A stretch of 64,000 bases of DNA, taken from positions 1 through 64,000 of the forward strand of contig CAZIWT010000001.1 of NCBI GenBank assembly GCA_964542895.1. Direction: 5' to 3'. Both the position numbers and the translations under genes were made by a program. This stretch comes from Zymogenus sp964542895. Lineage in GTDB: Bacteria; Desulfobacterota; Zymogenia; Zymogenales; Zymogenaceae. The notes under the pieces are model-generated. The model was not told the origin of the DNA. It did no database searches and saw only the letters and a program-made list of their open reading frames with translations. Below, one piece after another: positions 1 to 8,928 of this stretch; position 1 is the stretch's first letter; each line of letters starts with the position of its first letter.

Positions 1-10
1 ACTTGTTGAA

Positions 11-32
11 CGACCTAACGTAAAAAAGGTCG
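11..32. repeat. Inverted repeat at the left edge
   Basis: CGACCT at 11-16 is matched by AGGTCG at 27-32 around a 10-nt loop, so the RNA could fold into a 6-bp hairpin. Only a modest T-rich stretch follows (about 44-49). It may be the end of an upstream transcript lying outside the window, but this cannot be decided from 30 bases. Confidence 0.35.
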
Positions 33-96
33 ATAAATCGGAGTTTTCCCTCACACAGACCTCCCAAAACAAACCATCTTGAGAGCCCCGTTTCCC

Positions 97-125
97 TTGA
101 CACATTAAACTTCGGGGAGTATAAT
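97..125 (+). promoter_or_regulatory. Near-consensus sigma-70 promoter of the GH57/glycogen operon
   Basis: TTGACA at 97-102 and TATAAT at 120-125 are both exact consensus hexamers with an ideal 17-bp spacer. Transcription should start near 131-133, about 42 nt before the ATG at 174. Everything from 174 to 11407 is contiguous or overlapping with no other obvious promoter, so this site probably drives the whole glucan operon. A consensus match suggests strong expression or a need for a repressor; no operator was recognised. Confidence 0.85.
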
Positions 126-173
126 TCTTTTTTTATGGACGATTAACCTAAAAGGACGCTCAAGTATTTAAAA

Positions 174-2774
174 ATGCCGAAAAACTCTCTATATCAATCT
201 TCGAAGCAATCACCGAAGAGATTCTACATAAACCTCTGCCTCCACTTCCACCAGCCCCACTTCCAGCTTCAGGCGGTGAGGGATGAGGTCTTCGCCAACT
301 GCTACTACCCGATGATGGAGATGCTCGAGGGGAAGGGGGGAGGCTTCGACGGATTGAAGCTGAACTTCCATATCTCCGGCCCCCTGATAAACTACGCCTC
401 CAGGAGAGAGATCGACTTCCTTAACCGGATGAAGGCCCAGGTTAACGCCGGAAAGGTGAAGATCGTCGGGGGGCTCATAGACGAGTCTTTTCCCCAGCTA
501 TCCTCCAGGATGGACGACACCCACTTCCAGATGGTGAGATACGGCATCGCCACCGACAGGTTCTTCGGCGTTCCCGCAAGCGAGTGGGACGGCTTCCACA
601 TAGTCGAGAGGGAGGTGGGAGAGGTCCTCCTCTACCAGCTCTCCACCGGGATGGAGGACCTGGGGGCGCTTCCCATCTATTACCTCGACGTGGAGACCTT
701 CTTCACATCAGATATCGCCTCCTCGGACGAGGAGGGAAACCTGAGCCTCAAGCACTTCGGGGTGATCGACCCCGCCCTCCAGTCCACCATGCCCTACTTC
801 AAGGAGGACGCCCTCTTTACGGTCTACAGGGACGAGATACTGGGAAAACCGTTCTACGTGGCTCCCATCCACAGCGAGATGCGCTATTTCCTCCTGAAGA
901 GGCGCCCCATCTTCGGCCCGGACCCCACCTATACGCCGGCGGAGTACCTGGAGATGATCAGAAACAAGGCGATGGTGGCGGCGGACCTGATAAGGAAAAA
1001 ATCGAACAAGGACATCCCTCCCCTGATGTTCATTTTCAACGACGCGGAGCTCTTCGGCCAGTGGAGCCGGGATCCTGTGGCCGACCGGGAGTGGATGGAG
1101 GAGTTCTTCAGGATCGTTACGGAGTCGGAGGACACCTCCTTCACCACGTTGAGGGAATATTTCGAAAAGTACGGCTACATAGACACGTACCCGATGAAGA
1201 CGAGCACAAGCTATCAGGAGTTCGAGAGCTGGACGATGAAGCGGGGGATCAGGGGCGTGACCTTCGGAGACCCGAAGCTGAGGAGGGTCATCTCGTGCCT
1301 CAGGGACCTGGAAAAGGCGCAGGAGAGGGTGGAAAAGGTCGTCCTCGATCGGGTTGCCAAAGAGCTCGAGGACAAGGGAAACAGCTCCCACATCCTGATG
1401 TCGGAGATCACGCCGAGGGTCTTGTCATCGAGGAACAGGTACGATTTTATCAGGATATTTCTGGCGGAGTATTACGACGAGGACATTTTAAAAGCCTACG
1501 ACCTGATCCACACCATAAGGAACATCACCTATCAGGAAGACCCCCGCTGGGCCTCCCGGCACCCGAACTTCGGCTCCTGCACCTACTACGACCTGACGGG
1601 GCTCGCCTACATCGCCATTGCAGACAGGCTCGCCGACTATCTCCTCTCGGAGATCACCGAGACCTGGGGGCTGTTCCCCAGGACGACGATGGAGATCGTG
1701 GACTGGGACTACGACGGAAACGACGAGGTGGTCATCAACACCGACCAGCAGTACCTCGTCATATCGAAGGTCGCGGGGACGGTCATCCACCACCAGATAC
1801 ACTCGCCCTACTTCAAGGGGATGAATTTCAAGAAGATCCTGGCCTCAGCCGAGACCCTCGTAACCGAGATGCCGATGTTTCCCGCCACGGGCTTTTACAG
1901 CCAGTGCCTCATCCACACGGAGCCGGACAGCGAGCTGAGGGTCTTCCTCGAGGACGACTCCCGAGTCGAGTACTGCCGCGACGCCTATCGGGCGAACCTC
2001 GCCGTCAAGAGCGACACGGGAGAGATCAGGATGGTCGGCTCCTTCGATTACGAGATATTCGAGCTTGTTGATTACTCTGCCAGCGGAGAGAAGCTGACGG
2101 TAACAGTTCAAGCCAAACAAGACCTCGACCTCGGCGACGGAAGGAAACTTCCCGTCTCCCTCAAGAAGACATTTACCGTATTCGACGACGAGTTTCACGT
2201 CAAGTTCACCGTAACGAAGCTTAAGGACGAAAAGGACCCGGCCTGGAACGACGTCCTGTTCATGCCGGAGCTGGTGAACTCCGTCACCCCCGCAGACGAC
2301 ATTGACGGGGTGCTCGACTCCTTTATCAAGATAAACGGAAGCGACATAGAAAAGAAGATAGCCCTCAACTATCAGGTCACGGATTTTCCGAAAAACGGGG
2401 GCTTCGCCCAGAGGGACATCACGGAGACGATCTTCCTGCCGGAGGAGGTCAAATACGTCCTCACCATAAAGACCCCCCTCTACGGCAGCTTCTACGACAT
2501 CCACACATACCGCTTTTCCGGCAAGACCTCGAAGCTGATGGAGGACATGGACATCTCGCCCGCCGTCCACCAGTTCTACAAGGACTATGTCTTCGATGAC
2601 CACTCCCGTCTGGGCTACCACCAGTCCGGGGCAAAGATCACCCCCATCTTCAGGCTCTCGAAAGAGGCCGAAACGGAATTTACGATATCCCTCACGAGGG
2701 AGATCGTAGAGATTGGCTCCAGCCCGAACATCAGGGAGGGGGGAATACCCCTCATCAGCTACAGCGGGAGGTAG
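174..2774 (+). CDS. Divergent GH57 family glycoside hydrolase or glucanotransferase
   Basis: An 866-residue cytoplasmic protein (no signal peptide) of glycoside hydrolase family 57, which acts on alpha-glucans through a (beta/alpha)7 barrel. The N-terminal motif HFHQP is at residues 24-28. The segment GFHIVER (140-146) aligns in spacing with the GMWLAER nucleophile motif of the gene at 4988, making Glu145 the likely nucleophile. FNDAELFG (288-295) matches the acid/base motif, giving Asp290. A DxDxDG-type strand near residues 505-520 resembles the start of the C-terminal beta domain of 4-alpha-glucanotransferases. The usual Trp of the nucleophile motif is His here, so specificity may differ. 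The ATG at 174 is the only reasonable start, but its AAAGGA is rather distant (about 17 nt). First gene of the operon; the next gene begins 2 bp after its stop. The exact reaction is not assignable. Confidence 0.85.
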   Translation: MPKNSLYQSSKQSPKRFYINLCLHFHQPHFQLQAVRDEVFANCYYPMMEMLEGKGGGFDGLKLNFHISGPLINYASRREIDFLNRMKAQVNAGKVKIVGGLIDESFPQLSSRMDDTHFQMVRYGIATDRFFGVPASEWDGFHIVEREVGEVLLYQLSTGMEDLGALPIYYLDVETFFTSDIASSDEEGNLSLKHFGVIDPALQSTMPYFKEDALFTVYRDEILGKPFYVAPIHSEMRYFLLKRRPIFGPDPTYTPAEYLEMIRNKAMVAADLIRKKSNKDIPPLMFIFNDAELFGQWSRDPVADREWMEEFFRIVTESEDTSFTTLREYFEKYGYIDTYPMKTSTSYQEFESWTMKRGIRGVTFGDPKLRRVISCLRDLEKAQERVEKVVLDRVAKELEDKGNSSHILMSEITPRVLSSRNRYDFIRIFLAEYYDEDILKAYDLIHTIRNITYQEDPRWASRHPNFGSCTYYDLTGLAYIAIADRLADYLLSEITETWGLFPRTTMEIVDWDYDGNDEVVINTDQQYLVISKVAGTVIHHQIHSPYFKGMNFKKILASAETLVTEMPMFPATGFYSQCLIHTEPDSELRVFLEDDSRVEYCRDAYRANLAVKSDTGEIRMVGSFDYEIFELVDYSASGEKLTVTVQAKQDLDLGDGRKLPVSLKKTFTVFDDEFHVKFTVTKLKDEKDPAWNDVLFMPELVNSVTPADDIDGVLDSFIKINGSDIEKKIALNYQVTDFPKNGGFAQRDITETIFLPEEVKYVLTIKTPLYGSFYDIHTYRFSGKTSKLMEDMDISPAVHQFYKDYVFDDHSRLGYHQSGAKITPIFRLSKEAETEFTISLTREIVEIGSSPNIREGGIPLISYSGR

Positions 2775-2776
2775 AA

Positions 2777-4987
2777 TTGAAGCGCTCCCGATCCCAAAGG
2801 ACGGCACATGTCGCCTTTCTCTGGCACATGCACCAGCCCTCGTACAAAGACCCAAAAACGGGAGACTTCCTCCTCCCCTTCGTTAGGCTCCACTCGGCTA
2901 AGGGGTATTACGATATGGTTCGCCTGGCCCTCGAATACCCGGAGATGAGGATGAACGTAAATCTCGTCCCGTCCCTCATCTCCCAGATCGTCGACTACAC
3001 CGAAGAGCCGTTCGACCCAAAAAAAGATGTTTACATCGACCTGACGCTCAAAAATCCGGCCGACCTGACTTTGCAGGAGAAGGTCTTCATCATCAGGAAC
3101 TTCTTCATGAACCGGTGGGAGACCCAGGTCAACCCGTACCCCCGCTACCGGGAGCTTTTGATCATCCGGGGCAACAACCCGGACGGGGAGAACCCCGAGA
3201 CCCTCGCCTCCCGATTCTCGGAGAGGGACATCACGGATCTCCAGGCCCTCTTCAACCTGACCTGGTGCGGTTATTTCATGAGGAGGCAATACGAAGAAAT
3301 CGGCCGACTCCTCAAAAAGGGTAGAGATTTCACTGAAGAGGACAAAAGGGCGATCATCGAGGCGCAGATCGATGTGATGAAAAAACTTATCCCCCTATAC
3401 AAGAGGGCCTCGGACGAGGGGATCGTGGAGCTCACGACGAGCCCCTATTATCACCCGATCCTACCCCTCCTCATCGACACGGAATCGGCAAGGAGGGCGA
3501 TGCCGGACGTCTCGCTGCCGGGGAGGTTTTCGAATGTAGAGGACGCAAGGGGGCAGGTGGAGCTCGGCCTTCGATACTTCGAGGAGCAGGTGGGGATAAG
3601 GCCCAGGGGGGTGTGGCCCCCGGAGGGCTCCGTCTCCCCGGAGGTTATTCCGATCATGAAATCTTTCGGGGTCGAGTGGACGGCGACGGATCAGGATGTC
3701 CTTTTTCACTCCCACATAGAGGGGAGCGGGGAGGAAAAGAGGCCGGATATCTATACGCCCTACATCGCGGCCCACGAGGGAAGCAGCGTAAATATCGTCT
3801 TTCGGGACAGGAGGCTCTCCGACCTGATAGGCTTCTCCTACGCCAGCAACGACCCGAAGAGGGCCGCCGCCGACTTCATAAGGCAGATAAACAGGATCGT
3901 GGAAAAGAGGGGGGACGCCCCTACCCTCATATCGGTAATCCTCGACGGCGAAAACCCGTGGGAGGGGTACATGGACGGCGGTGAGGGCTTTTTGAGGGGG
4001 ATATACGGGGCGCTGACGGGGGGAGAGGGAAAAATCCTCGCCGCGCCCACGACGATCGGGGATTACATCGACCGGAACCCGCCGGCAAAGACCATCGACC
4101 GCCTCCACTCCGGCTCATGGATAAACCACAACTTCGGGGTGTGGATCGGCCACCCGGAGGACAACAGGGGTTGGGATATGGTCTCGCTCGCCAGAAAACA
4201 CCTCGTCGAGATCGAGGAAAAAGGCGGGGCCGGCGTCTCCCCTGATAGCCTGAAGGCGGCCGGAGACGCCCTATACACCGCCGAGGGGAGCGACTGGTTC
4301 TGGTGGTTCGGCGACGATTTTCACACCGACCTCACCGACGAGTTCGACTCCCTCTTTCGGGAGAACCTGAAGAGCGTATTCCGCCTTACGGGAGTGGAGC
4401 CCCCGGACATCCTCTCATATCCCATATCGGGAAAGGCGAGGGAGTTCGATGTAATCCCGCCGGTCGGATTTATCGAGCCGAATATCAACGGGGAAATAGA
4501 CGACTTTTACGAGTGGGCGGATGCCGGGAAGTACGAGTGCAACCCGATCATGGGCACCATGTTCGGCGGGAAGTCGATCGTGGAGAGCCTCTACTTCGGT
4601 TTTTCGGTCGACGACCTCTACATAAGGTTCGACGTGGCCGATCCCGATCTCTTCGACGAGGAGCTGGGGGCGGCGTTTTATGTCAGGGGGGAAAGGTCGT
4701 TCAGGATAGAGTTCCCGCTGAGAAGGGGTGTCGGCAAATACACCCTCTCCTCCCGCATCGACGACGGACAATACGAAAAGAGAGGGGAGGCGGATACCGT
4801 CGGGGTCGACTCGGTGGCGGAGTTCTCCGTAAAGTTCTCCGCCCTCGGCCTCAAGGAGGGAGACCCGTTCGACTTTTACCTCAAGATCACGACGGACGGC
4901 ATCGGGTTGGCCCGCTATCCCCGGCGGGGGGTGCTCGCCCTCAGGGTCCCGGGGGAGGACTTCGAGATGATAAACTGGAGCGCTTAA
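2777..4987 (+). CDS. GH57 amylopullulanase/alpha-amylase-like protein
   Basis: A 736-residue GH57 protein of the COG1449 alpha-amylase/alpha-mannosidase type. Motifs seen: HMHQP at residues 17-21, WPPEGSVS at 280-287 with likely nucleophile Glu283, and LDGENPWEG at 389-397 with likely acid/base Asp390. Residues from about 480 onward look like a beta-sandwich domain. No signal peptide, so it should act on intracellular glucan. The start is a TTG preceded by GGGAGG lying in the last codons of the upstream gene, and its stop abuts the ATG of the next gene with no gap, so the four GH57 genes are probably translationally coupled. Likely role is hydrolysis or trimming of alpha-1,4 or alpha-1,6 linkages; the family does not fix which. 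Confidence 0.85.
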   Translation: MKRSRSQRTAHVAFLWHMHQPSYKDPKTGDFLLPFVRLHSAKGYYDMVRLALEYPEMRMNVNLVPSLISQIVDYTEEPFDPKKDVYIDLTLKNPADLTLQEKVFIIRNFFMNRWETQVNPYPRYRELLIIRGNNPDGENPETLASRFSERDITDLQALFNLTWCGYFMRRQYEEIGRLLKKGRDFTEEDKRAIIEAQIDVMKKLIPLYKRASDEGIVELTTSPYYHPILPLLIDTESARRAMPDVSLPGRFSNVEDARGQVELGLRYFEEQVGIRPRGVWPPEGSVSPEVIPIMKSFGVEWTATDQDVLFHSHIEGSGEEKRPDIYTPYIAAHEGSSVNIVFRDRRLSDLIGFSYASNDPKRAAADFIRQINRIVEKRGDAPTLISVILDGENPWEGYMDGGEGFLRGIYGALTGGEGKILAAPTTIGDYIDRNPPAKTIDRLHSGSWINHNFGVWIGHPEDNRGWDMVSLARKHLVEIEEKGGAGVSPDSLKAAGDALYTAEGSDWFWWFGDDFHTDLTDEFDSLFRENLKSVFRLTGVEPPDILSYPISGKAREFDVIPPVGFIEPNINGEIDDFYEWADAGKYECNPIMGTMFGGKSIVESLYFGFSVDDLYIRFDVADPDLFDEELGAAFYVRGERSFRIEFPLRRGVGKYTLSSRIDDGQYEKRGEADTVGVDSVAEFSVKFSALGLKEGDPFDFYLKITTDGIGLARYPRRGVLALRVPGEDFEMINWSA

Positions 4988-7171
4988 ATGGGAGTAAACC
5001 TAATAATTGGGATTCACAACCACCAGCCTGTGGGGAATTTCCCTTGGGTCTTCGAGGGCGCTTACGAGCGCTCCTACAACAGGTTTTTGGACCTCCTTAT
5101 CGAACACCCGGAGATAAGGCTCACGATCCACAACACCGGGCCGCTTTTGGACTGGATCGAGGCCAACAGACCGGAGTATATCGAGAAGCTTGGAAATCTC
5201 GCATCGAACGGGCAGGTGGAGATAATGGGGGGCGCCTATTACGAGCCGGTAATCCCTATCATCCCGGAAGTCGACGCTGTAAGGCAGATCGACAAGATGT
5301 CGACTTACATAAAGAAAAACTTCGGCAGCCGCCCGAACGGGATGTGGCTGGCCGAGAGGGTCTGGGAGCCGACGCTTCCCCGCATAACCGGCCCGGCGGG
5401 GATAAAGTACACTCTTCTCGACGACACCCATTTTCGCTATTCCGGCCTATCCGACGAGGAGCTCTTCGGCTACTATATAACGGAGCACTCGGGATATGCT
5501 CTCGCGGTATTTCCGATCGACAGGGGGCTGAGGTACACCATCCCCTTCGAAGAGGTGGAAGAGACTATCGCGAGGCTCAAGGAGGTCGCAGAGATGAAGC
5601 CGGATGCCGGCATCGTCTACGGCGACGACGGCGAGAAGTTCGGCCTCTGGCCCGGGACGTACGAGTGGGTCTACGACGACGGCTGGCTCGAGAAGTTCTT
5701 TACGGCGCTCAAGGAAAACTCCAACTGGATAAACCTGATGACCTTCTCCGAGTATATGGAGAAATACCCGCCTGCGGGGAGAATATATCTTCCCACCGCG
5801 AGCTACCAGGAGATGACCGAGTGGGCGCTGCCCCCAAGGGCTATCCTGAAATACAAGGGCGTTGTAAAAAAGATTGAGGACTTCGGGTTGGTCGAAGAGG
5901 CGAGGCCTTTCATCAGGGGTGGATTCTTCAACAACTTCCTCACAAAGTACCCGGAGTCGAACAACATGCAAAAGAGGATGCACCACGTCAGCAAAAAGCT
6001 CCAGTCCCTGATAGCGGCCGCCGCAGACGGAAAGAAGACCGTCCCGAAAAAGAATCTATCCAAGGCCTACGATTACCTGATGGCCTCCCAGTGCAACTGC
6101 GCCTACTGGCACGGCCTCTTCGGGGGGCTTTACCTCAACTACCTCCGCCACGCCGTCTTCGAGAACCTCATAAGGGCGGAGAGGATCATCGACGGAAAAG
6201 ACCTCCCCGTGCTGGAGGTAATCGATATAAACGCCGACGGGGCCGAGGAGATCCTCGTCGGAACCGAGTCGCTTACCGCCTACATTTCCCCGACGGAGGG
6301 AGGGGCGCTCTACCACCTGGACCTCAGGGACTTCGACTTCTGCCTGACAAACACCCTCTCCCGCAGGTTCGAGGCCTACCACGAGGAGGCGAGACGGTCG
6401 AGCGAAGAGGAGGGGTCGGAGGGGGAGGGGGGGGAGACCCCGGCCTCCATCCACGACAGGATCGTCGTAAAGGAGGAGGGCCTGTTCAACCTCCTCGCCT
6501 ACGACCGCAACAAGAGGTACTCCTTCATCGACCGGATTTTCGCCGAACCGCCCAAGGTCGAGGAGCTCGTCAAGGAGTCGTACGAAGAGGTTGGCGGCTT
6601 CTCCGACGGGGCCTACGAGGTAGAAAAGTACGCAGCAGGAAAGGAGGCGGTGGTGGTCTCCCTAAAAAAAAGGGGAGAGGTCAAAATATCTCAGGAACAG
6701 TTTCCTATCGAGATAAAAAAAGTGTATAATGTGAGTGTCGGGGGGCCGTCGTTAAATGTTAAATATAGTCTAACAAGCTTGGGGGGCGGGGAGTCGACGT
6801 TCTTCTTCGCCCCGGAGCTGAACTTCACGCTGCTGGGGGGAGAAGACCCGATGCGGTACCTCACGTATCCGAGCGGCGATAAGGTCCTCTTAAAGGAGCG
6901 GGGCACGATAAAGGGCGTCGATACCTTCTCTCTAGTAAACGAGTACGACGGCTTTACGGTCTCGATTCAAACGACCGATCCCGTAGATATCCTTTACTTC
7001 GGCGTGGAGACCGCGTCCCAGTCGGAGGGTGGGCTCGAGAGGACCTATCAGGGAAGCGCGCTGATACCGATCTTTAAGGTAACGCTCCGGCCGGGGAAGG
7101 TACACAAACTGGGCCTTACCATTTCCTTTTCAAGGCTGTCCAAGAGGAGAAAGGGGGAAACAAAAAATTGA
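4988..7171 (+). CDS. GH57 4-alpha-glucanotransferase (amylomaltase type)
   Basis: A 727-residue GH57 enzyme resembling archaeal 4-alpha-glucanotransferase, which moves maltodextrin segments between alpha-glucan chains. HNHQP is at 10-14, GMWLAERVWEP at 118-128 puts the nucleophile at Glu123, and YGDDGEKFG at 211-219 puts the acid/base at Asp214. These residue numbers equal those I recall for the Thermococcus litoralis enzyme. After the barrel come helical and beta regions of the DUF1925/DUF1926 type; the beta domain begins near residue 405 with a DINADG strand. A Glu/Gly/Ser-rich insert lies near residues 472-485 and makes it longer than the archaeal form (about 660). The stop overlaps the TTG of the branching enzyme in ATTGA. 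Confidence 0.9.
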   Translation: MGVNLIIGIHNHQPVGNFPWVFEGAYERSYNRFLDLLIEHPEIRLTIHNTGPLLDWIEANRPEYIEKLGNLASNGQVEIMGGAYYEPVIPIIPEVDAVRQIDKMSTYIKKNFGSRPNGMWLAERVWEPTLPRITGPAGIKYTLLDDTHFRYSGLSDEELFGYYITEHSGYALAVFPIDRGLRYTIPFEEVEETIARLKEVAEMKPDAGIVYGDDGEKFGLWPGTYEWVYDDGWLEKFFTALKENSNWINLMTFSEYMEKYPPAGRIYLPTASYQEMTEWALPPRAILKYKGVVKKIEDFGLVEEARPFIRGGFFNNFLTKYPESNNMQKRMHHVSKKLQSLIAAAADGKKTVPKKNLSKAYDYLMASQCNCAYWHGLFGGLYLNYLRHAVFENLIRAERIIDGKDLPVLEVIDINADGAEEILVGTESLTAYISPTEGGALYHLDLRDFDFCLTNTLSRRFEAYHEEARRSSEEEGSEGEGGETPASIHDRIVVKEEGLFNLLAYDRNKRYSFIDRIFAEPPKVEELVKESYEEVGGFSDGAYEVEKYAAGKEAVVVSLKKRGEVKISQEQFPIEIKKVYNVSVGGPSLNVKYSLTSLGGGESTFFFAPELNFTLLGGEDPMRYLTYPSGDKVLLKERGTIKGVDTFSLVNEYDGFTVSIQTTDPVDILYFGVETASQSEGGLERTYQGSALIPIFKVTLRPGKVHKLGLTISFSRLSKRRKGETKN

Positions 7172-8928
7172 AAGAGAAGAAAAAAGCTGAAGGGGGGGGA
7201 AGCGGGGGAGTCTTTACGTTCGTCCTCCATTCCCACCTGCCCTACGTCCTGTTTCACGGCCGGTGGCCCCACGGGACCGACTGGCTCTTCGAGGCGGCGG
7301 CCGAGACCTACGTGCCCTTGCTTAACGTCTTCAACCGCCTCGTTTCCGAGGGGACCATGCCCAAGGCCACGATCGGGATAACCCCGATCCTCGCCGAGCA
7401 GCTCGCCTCCCGGATCTTCAAGGATACCTTTGTTTCGTATCTCGAAGACAAGATCGAGACCTCCGAAAACGACATCGAGGACTTCGGCAGGAGGGGGGAA
7501 CTCGGCCTTCGACACATCGCCGAGGGATGGAAGATATTCTACACGGAGGTACTGGAGAGCTTCAGGGACAGGTACAAATTGGACATCGTGGGGGAGTTTG
7601 CGAGGCTCCAGGACGAGGGGGCGATAGAGATAATCACCTGCGCCGCCACCCATGGCTACCTCCCCCTCCTTGGCTACGACAGGGCCGTTCGGGCCCAGGT
7701 TCGATTGGGCGTCGAGACTCATAAAAAACACTTCGGGAGGCCCCCCTCCGGCATCTGGCTTCCGGAATGCGCCTATCGGCCCTCCTACTTCTGGGAGTTT
7801 CCGGTGGAGGGGATGGGGCCGGGATACAAGAGAGCGGGCGTCGAGGAGGTCTTAAGCGACGAGGGGATAGACTACTTCATCACCGACTCCCACCTCCTCG
7901 AGGGGGGAAAGGCGATCGGTGCCTACCTCGACCGGTTCGGGGGACTGAGGGAGATATGGGAGCGGTTCGCCTCTGAATACAAGGAGACCGAGGTGGACGA
8001 GCCCCGCACCCCCTACGAGTCTTATATGGTCGTATCCCCCGGAGGAGACGCCCCGGACAAGGGGGCCGCGGTCTTCACCCGGGACCCGAAGACGGCCATC
8101 GTCGTCTGGAGCGGCGAGCACGGCTACCCCGGGGACGGCAACTACCTCGACTTTCACAAGAAGCACTTCCCCGGAGGAAACCGCTACTGGAAGGTCACCG
8201 GCCCGAAGGTGGATCTGGGGGACAAGGAGTTATATAACCCGGACATCATCCCGGAGCGGGTGAAAGAGAACGCCTCCCATTTCGTAAGTCTCGTAAGAGG
8301 GACTCTGAAAGACTACAGGGACAACTTCGGGAGGCCGGGGATAATCACCGCCCCCTACGACACGGAGCTCTTCGGCCACTGGTGGTTCGAGGGGCCCAAC
8401 TTCATCTACCACGTCTTGAAGGAGCTTTCGGAAGATCCCAACGTCGGCCTCACGACCCTCTCCGAGTACTACAAAAATCGCCCCCCGGAAAAGGCCATCT
8501 CCATCCCGGAGGGCTCCTGGGGCGAGGGGGGGTTTCACTGGATATGGTTCAACGACTGGACCCGCTGGACGTGGAAGCATATCTACGAGGCGGAGGGAAA
8601 GATGATCGAGCTTGCGGACAGATGCGCCGACACGAAAGACCCGGGGCTCAAGAGGGTGTTGAGCCAGATGGGGAGAGAGCTCCTGTTAATGGAAAGCTCC
8701 GACTGGCAGTTTCTGATCTCCACCTGGGCCGCCAGGGACTACGCGGAGATGCGTTTCTCGGAGCACTTCAACGACTTCAAGAAGCTGTTGAGAATCGCGG
8801 AGCTGATAACAAACGGCGAGGAGCCGACCACCGGGGACTGGGAGCTTGTTGGGGATCTCGAGAAGAAGGACACCCCGTTTCCCGATCTCGACGTCTCCCT
8901 CTGGGAGGATAAAAAAGGAGGAGATTGA
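7168..8928 (+). CDS. GH57 1,4-alpha-glucan branching enzyme
   Basis: A 586-residue GH57 branching enzyme (DUF1957 type), which makes alpha-1,6 branches in glycogen. HSHLPYV at 21-27 is motif 1; GIWLPECAYRP around residue 200 carries the nucleophile Glu200; PYDTELFGHWW carries the acid/base Asp near 398. The Trp-rich C-terminal helical part (NDWTRWTWKH) matches the acceptor-groove tryptophans known in archaeal GH57 branching enzymes. It starts with TTG overlapping the upstream stop by 4 bp. No GH13-type GlgB is in the window, so this is probably the branching activity partnering the glycogen synthase at 9935. Confidence 0.9.
   Translation: MKEKKKAEGGGSGGVFTFVLHSHLPYVLFHGRWPHGTDWLFEAAAETYVPLLNVFNRLVSEGTMPKATIGITPILAEQLASRIFKDTFVSYLEDKIETSENDIEDFGRRGELGLRHIAEGWKIFYTEVLESFRDRYKLDIVGEFARLQDEGAIEIITCAATHGYLPLLGYDRAVRAQVRLGVETHKKHFGRPPSGIWLPECAYRPSYFWEFPVEGMGPGYKRAGVEEVLSDEGIDYFITDSHLLEGGKAIGAYLDRFGGLREIWERFASEYKETEVDEPRTPYESYMVVSPGGDAPDKGAAVFTRDPKTAIVVWSGEHGYPGDGNYLDFHKKHFPGGNRYWKVTGPKVDLGDKELYNPDIIPERVKENASHFVSLVRGTLKDYRDNFGRPGIITAPYDTELFGHWWFEGPNFIYHVLKELSEDPNVGLTTLSEYYKNRPPEKAISIPEGSWGEGGFHWIWFNDWTRWTWKHIYEAEGKMIELADRCADTKDPGLKRVLSQMGRELLLMESSDWQFLISTWAARDYAEMRFSEHFNDFKKLLRIAELITNGEEPTTGDWELVGDLEKKDTPFPDLDVSLWEDKKGGD

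Noticed and set aside
584..2071. Long plus-strand open frame inside the first GH57 gene, and similar frames at 4303-5877 (+) and 1845-2855 (-)
   Set aside because: They are shadows of GC-rich coding DNA: composition is dominated by Arg, Gly and Pro, there is no domain, and the overlapping GH57 genes have clear catalytic motifs.
174..8928. Four GH57 genes as a recent tandem duplication or assembly artefact
   Set aside because: The proteins differ in length, motifs and C-terminal domains and show no long nucleotide identity to one another by eye.
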